A DNA stretch of 10,499 nucleotides from NCBI GenBank assembly GCA_017446125.1, contig JAFSRL010000124.1, forward strand, positions 1-10,499. The letters run 5' to 3'. The notes under the pieces are model-generated. The model did not search any database and had not been told where the DNA came from. It saw nothing but the letters and a program-made list of their open reading frames with translations. A program made the position numbers and the translations under genes. Origin of the DNA: Lachnospiraceae bacterium (GTDB lineage Bacteria > Bacillota > Clostridia > Lachnospirales > Lachnospiraceae). Positions 8,001 to 10,499 of the stretch are shown in pieces (positions within the stretch are counted from its first letter, which is position 1; the number at the start of each line of letters is the position of its first letter).

Positions 8001-8890
8001 AGCGAGCCTTCAAACACCGTGGTTGCGGGACCGGTCATGAAAATGTGACCGGTCTTGTTGTCTAAGCGGCAGGTGATGTCGCCGCCTAAAGCGTGAATCG
8101 TCACCTCATCCTTTGTGAGTCCTGAGAGAACACAGGCGGTCGCGACCGCGCAGCAGCCCATTCCGCAGGCAAGCGTTTCGCCCGCCCCGCGCTCCCAGAC
8201 GCGCATATAGACATTGGATTCGTCCTCGATGTAAACGAACTCCGTGTTCACGCGCTCCGGAAATGCCGCGTGATGCTCAAACATGGGACCGATCTTTTCG
8301 ATTTCGAAGTGGTCCAGCTCGTTTTTGCTTTTCAAAAACACAACAGTGTGCGGGTTCCCCATCGAGACCGCGGTCGTTTTCCAGGTCCAGCCCGCCGCTT
8401 CGATTTCCACCTCCACGCAGGCGTCGACCTTTGCGCCGCCCTCGCAAAGCGTTTCCTTGCGGTTGGTGGTCAAAAGGCAGGGCACCTTGGACGCGTTGAT
8501 TTCCGGCATCCCCATGTCGACGCAGACGCTTGTCACCACGCCGTGTTCTACGGTCAAATCCAGCTCCTTGACGCTTCCCGCGCTCTTAATCTTCAAGCCC
8601 TTTGTCACATCCGTCAGACCCTTGTCGTAAACATACTTCGCGACGCAGCGGATGCCGTTGCCGCACATCTCGCCGTAGCTGCCGTCGGAGTTATACATCT
8701 CCATCTCGAACGCGGCGCTGCCGTCCGTCACCTGATTGATGAAGATGACCCCGTCGCCGCCGATGCCGAAGTGCCGGTCGCTTAATTGCCGGATGGTCTC
8801 TTCGTTCTTCACCTTCGGATCAAAGTCCGGTGTGTTCGTGTAGATGTAGATATAATCGTTGCCGCTGCCGTGCATCTTAGTAAACTGCAT
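7997..8890 (-). CDS. dapF: Diaminopimelate epimerase
   Basis: This 297-residue cytosolic enzyme converts LL- to meso-diaminopimelate, the precursor of lysine and of peptidoglycan cross-links. It is PLP-independent and uses two cysteines. The first is Cys76 in the motif SYGEMCGNGIRC; the second is Cys242 in ERGAGETLACGMGCC. The N-terminus MQFTKMHGSGNDYI and the motif DRHFGIGGDGV are characteristic, as is SMGNPHTV at 176-183. The length is slightly above the 274 of E. coli. AAAGGAG (8895-8901) sits 4 bases before the ATG at 8888-8890. It is transcribed leftward and convergent with nadE, overlapping it by 4 bases. I see no clear dapF promoter, and it may be read from the upstream membrane-protein gene through the repeat-containing gap. 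Its last codons form a strong palindrome that may serve as a terminator. Confidence 0.97.
   Translation of the reverse strand: MQFTKMHGSGNDYIYIYTNTPDFDPKVKNEETIRQLSDRHFGIGGDGVIFINQVTDGSAAFEMEMYNSDGSYGEMCGNGIRCVAKYVYDKGLTDVTKGLKIKSAGSVKELDLTVEHGVVTSVCVDMGMPEINASKVPCLLTTNRKETLCEGGAKVDACVEVEIEAAGWTWKTTAVSMGNPHTVVFLKSKNELDHFEIEKIGPMFEHHAAFPERVNTEFVYIEDESNVYMRVWERGAGETLACGMGCCAVATACVLSGLTKDEVTIHALGGDITCRLDNKTGHIFMTGPATTVFEGSL
8029..8054. terminator. Candidate bidirectional terminator hairpin inside the 3' end of dapF
   Basis: Perfect 9-base arms GACCGGTCA (8029-8037) and TGACCGGTC (8046-8054) flank an 8-base loop. It lies about 30 bases past the nadE stop, and on the plus strand it is followed by a weakly T-rich TTGTTGTCT. 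On the minus strand there is no U-run. It encodes part of the dapF C-terminus (TGHIFMTGP), so the repeat could partly reflect the repeated Thr-Gly codons. No other terminator is visible between the convergent genes. Confidence 0.4.
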
Positions 8891-8937
8891 ACTACTCCTT
8901 TCGTCGCCCCTGTCTCTCAGGTGCTGTAATCTGTTTT

Positions 8938-9050
8938 AACCTTCCCCTTGGGGTCGACTCGCCGGTGGAGAGTCGACGGGCGCGTTTTGACGACCGATGG
9001 GAGTCAGCGCCCCGGGCCGGAAGGTGTCAGCGAAGCTGACGGATGAGGTG
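8938..9050. repeat. Composite intergenic palindromic repeat (REP/MITE-like)
   Basis: This non-coding gap holds nested inverted repeats. Outer arms ACCTTCC (8939-8945) and GGAAGGT (9019-9025) enclose CCCC TT GGGG (8944-8953). Also inside is a perfect hairpin GTCGACTC / GAGTCGAC (8953-8960 and 8970-8977, 9-base loop). Next to the right outer arm is a further perfect hairpin GTCAGC GAA GCTGAC (9026-9040), followed by GGATGAGGTG. From memory, strings of the form GTCAGCGAAGCTGACGGATG recur between genes in gut Clostridia, which points to an interspersed repeat; this was not searched. It contains no ORF and no clear promoter or U-tailed terminator. The stop codon of the leftward membrane-protein gene lies right at its edge. 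Confidence 0.6.
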
Positions 9051-9560
9051 TTAACTAATCACCCCCACAACCCCCATACTAAGCACCAACATAATGACCC
9101 CCGCAATGATGACCCCCGCCATCGCCGCCGCGGCACTCTTCTTAAAGCCCATGTTTAAGATGCTCGCCGCGAGTGTCCCGGTCCAGGCGCCGGTGCCGGG
9201 TAAGGGGATTCCCACAAAGAGCATGAGTGCCACGAAGAGCCCCTGCCCCGCCTTTGCCTGCAGCTTCTCGCCGCCTTTTTCGCCCTTCTTCAAAAAGAAG
9301 TTGAAGGCGGGTCCGATAACGGGTTTCTCCGCGCCCCATTCCAGCACCTTCCGCGCAAAAAGGTAGATAAAGGGAACGGGTACCATATTGCCGATGATGC
9401 AGATGATGTAGCTCGAAATCTTCGGCATGTCGAGCGCCACCGCAATCGGAATCGCGCCGCGCAGTTCAATGAGCGGTACCATGGAAACAAGAAAGATGAA
9501 TACCTCACGCGGCATAAAGCTGCCGAGGGTTTCCTGGTACCAGATTGCAAGTGACTCCAT
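9051..9560 (-). CDS. Small integral membrane protein, COG2426 / putative small multidrug export family
   Basis: This 169-residue hydrophobic protein has about four membrane-associated segments: roughly residues 19-43, 48-71, 105-135 and 143-168. Family hallmarks are VPLIELRGAIPIA (28-40) and VGIPLPGTGAWTGTLAA (116-132). A cytosolic-looking Lys/Gly/Glu-rich loop (91-106) lies between the halves. The family name 'small multidrug export protein' rests on weak functional evidence; the paired conserved Arg-Gly and Pro-Gly motifs in re-entrant-looking hydrophobic segments suggest a transporter-like fold, but the substrate is unknown. ATG at 9558-9560 has AAAGGA about 10 bases upstream. It follows the hisC stop by 19 bases and probably shares its transcript. 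Its TAA (9051-9053) abuts the palindromic repeat. Confidence 0.88.
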   Translation of the reverse strand: MESLAIWYQETLGSFMPREVFIFLVSMVPLIELRGAIPIAVALDMPKISSYIICIIGNMVPVPFIYLFARKVLEWGAEKPVIGPAFNFFLKKGEKGGEKLQAKAGQGLFVALMLFVGIPLPGTGAWTGTLAASILNMGFKKSAAAAMAGVIIAGVIMLVLSMGVVGVIS

Positions 9561-9579
9561 AGGGTTTGTTATCCTTTCA

Positions 9580-10425
9580 TCAAATCATGGACTTTAAATT
9601 GTCCAGCAGTCGTTTCATTTCTTCTTCCGTCCCGATGGTGATTCTCAAGAAGTCCTTTGTCCGGGGCGCGTTGAAGTATCTTACATAAATGCGTGCGTCA
9701 CGCAGCCTGTTGTAAATCTCCTCCGCGTTGTTCCCCGCAGGACGCGTGAAGAGGAAGTTGGTCGCGGAGGGCAGGGTCGTAAAGCCCATGGCATCGAGCT
9801 TGTTCCGTGCATCCTCTCTCGTCGCCTTGATGCGTTTAACGCATTCTTGAAAATACGCCTCGTCCTTCAACGCCGCCTCGCCGGCAAGAATCGACGGGAT
9901 GTTCAACGTGTAGGAATTGACGGAAAACTTCACGTCGTTTAACGCGCGGATCAGTTCCTTTGCGCCGAAGGCGTATCCGATGCGCATGCCTGCCATCGAA
10001 CGGGACTTTGAAAACGTCTGCACGACGAGCAGGTTGTCGTATTTGTCTATGAGCGGCAACGCGCTCTCCCCGCCGAAGTCGATGTACGCCTCGTCCACGA
10101 TGACGACACACTGCGGGTTCGATTTCACGATTTCCTCGATGAGCGACAAAGGGGCCGCGATGCCAGTGGGGGCGTTCGGATTCGCGATGACGATTCCGCG
10201 GGCTGTGCCGGAAATATAGTCCGCCCGGAAATCGTTGTGCTCCTCCTCGTCAAGGTGAGTCAGGGGGACGGGTACGCTGACTCGTTCTTCCGAATGAGTC
10301 AGTGTACCCGTCCCCGCTGACTCACCGAGTGTGTAATCATCATTTAACGGAATCTCGCGGTAGCGAATTCCGTAGAGCGCCGCCCAGACTTTGTAGAACG
10401 AGTAGGTGATGTCCGGGAAGATCAC
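9580..10425 (-). CDS. hisC: Histidinol-phosphate aminotransferase, N-terminus missing or broken by a palindromic element (possible pseudogene)
   Basis: This PLP enzyme transaminates imidazole-acetol phosphate to histidinol phosphate. Counting from the GTG at 10423-10425, the conserved IFPDITYSFY opens the visible part. ANPNAPTG lies at 81-88, VDEAYIDFGG at 110-119, the PLP lysine at 140 in FSKSRSMAGMRIGYAFG, and the C-terminal FLRITIGTEEE motif near the end. Normal HisC has about 85 more residues before this point, so the GTG is not a true start; it has no ribosome site. The frame stays open upstream only to 10461, and a TAA at 10462-10464 lies in a palindromic element. Beyond it the same frame continues to the window edge. 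A related element (10255-10325) adds about 24 residues, roughly 35-58, between LNDDYTLG and DEEEHND, where normal HisC has a short link. The catalytic C-terminal part is otherwise intact. It is probably co-transcribed with the membrane-protein gene. Confidence 0.85.
   Translation of the reverse strand: MIFPDITYSFYKVWAALYGIRYREIPLNDDYTLGESAGTGTLTHSEERVSVPVPLTHLDEEEHNDFRADYISGTARGIVIANPNAPTGIAAPLSLIEEIVKSNPQCVVIVDEAYIDFGGESALPLIDKYDNLLVVQTFSKSRSMAGMRIGYAFGAKELIRALNDVKFSVNSYTLNIPSILAGEAALKDEAYFQECVKRIKATREDARNKLDAMGFTTLPSATNFLFTRPAGNNAEEIYNRLRDARIYVRYFNAPRTKDFLRITIGTEEEMKRLLDNLKSMI
10255..10325 (-). repeat. 71-base palindromic element, copy 1, in frame inside hisC
   Basis: Two arms of 29 and 30 bases pair along their whole length with one bulged base and one G-T wobble. 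The outer ends are GTGAGTCAG and CTGACTCAC; the core is GACGGGTAC / GTACCCGTC. The stem continues as TTC / GAA around a 4-base loop TTCC (10288-10291). Each arm also contains its own GAGTCA...TGACTC inverted repeat. On the minus strand it is read through in the hisC frame as ESAGTGTLTHSEERV followed by SVPVPLTH. Confidence 0.85.
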
Positions 10426-10428
10426 TTC

Positions 10429-10499
10429 GTGAGTCAGGGGGACGGGTACAGTGACTCGTTTTTATTCAGAAAAATGAGTCACTGTACCCGTCCCCGCTG
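10429..10499 (-). repeat. Palindromic element, copy 2 (cut by window edge), in hisC upstream of copy 1
   Basis: It has the same architecture and same orientation as copy 1: GTGAGTCAG, then GACGGGTAC, then AGTGACTC and the mirrored arm, which runs off the window after CCCCGCTG. Its stem tip is longer, TTTTT / AAAAA (10459-10463 and 10470-10474) around loop ATTCAG. If its missing end matches copy 1 it is 77 bases, 6 longer, so the frame is preserved relative to copy 1. In the hisC frame it reads AGTGTVTHFSE, TAA (10462-10464), KRVTVPVPLTH, and joins directly to EVIFPDI. Confidence 0.8.

Noticed and set aside
8270..8785. 171-codon plus-strand open frame opposite dapF
   Set aside because: Antisense to an unmistakable dapF; its Ala/His/Val-rich low-information translation has no motif.
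9001..9009. GAGTCAGCG shared between the intergenic repeat and the hisC elements
   Set aside because: Only nine bases match and the following bases diverge (CCCC versus GGGG); not enough to claim common origin.
8891..9050. CRISPR array or tRNA in the repeat-rich gap
   Set aside because: No regularly spaced direct repeats, and none of the hairpins arrange into a tRNA cloverleaf with a conserved TTCGA-type arm and CCA end.
10423..10425. GTG as a true start of a short HisC-like protein
   Set aside because: No ribosome binding site lies upstream, and the first residues fall in the middle of the normal HisC fold, just before FPDITYSFY.

Overview
The window looks like a chromosomal stretch of a GC-rich Clostridia member, most plausibly Lachnospiraceae-like. 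This rests on the overall look of the encoded proteins, the AGGAGG-type ribosome binding sites and the gene order; no search was run, so the family-level placement is tentative. Almost everything is core metabolism. The unusual material is repeats: two related palindromic elements sit inside a hisC gene at the right end, and a composite palindromic repeat fills the dapF upstream gap.

Layout. Bases 1-5991 are a tightly packed leftward operon read hom (homoserine dehydrogenase) > aspartate kinase > guaB (IMP dehydrogenase) > a large GAF-PAS-GGDEF signalling protein that runs off the left edge. Gaps between these genes are 24, 15 and 11 bases. A short AT-rich gap (5992-6074) carries back-to-back extended -10 promoters for this operon and for the rightward nadE (glutamine-dependent NAD+ synthetase, 6075-8000). 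nadE converges on dapF (diaminopimelate epimerase, 7997-8890, leftward) with overlapping stop codons. Bases 8891-9050 hold no gene but contain a nested palindromic repeat. Next come, both leftward, a small membrane protein of the COG2426/'small multidrug export' family (9051-9560) and the 3' part of hisC (9580 to the right edge).

How the genes relate. Aspartate kinase and homoserine dehydrogenase supply the shared and threonine/methionine branches of the aspartate family; DapF acts late in the lysine/peptidoglycan branch. GuaB makes XMP for GTP, which is the substrate of the downstream GGDEF protein. NadE makes the NAD+ that GuaB (and possibly Hom) uses. The shared substrates are noteworthy, but functional coupling is inference.

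Most interesting point. hisC contains a 71-base palindromic element (10255-10325) inserted in frame, adding about 24 residues to the protein. A second, same-orientation copy (10429 to beyond the edge) lies just upstream in the same frame but carries a TAA in its loop. The two copies differ by a compensatory base-pair change, so the hairpin itself seems to be conserved. This resembles the palindromic elements that invade coding genes in Rickettsia, but in a Firmicute-like genome.
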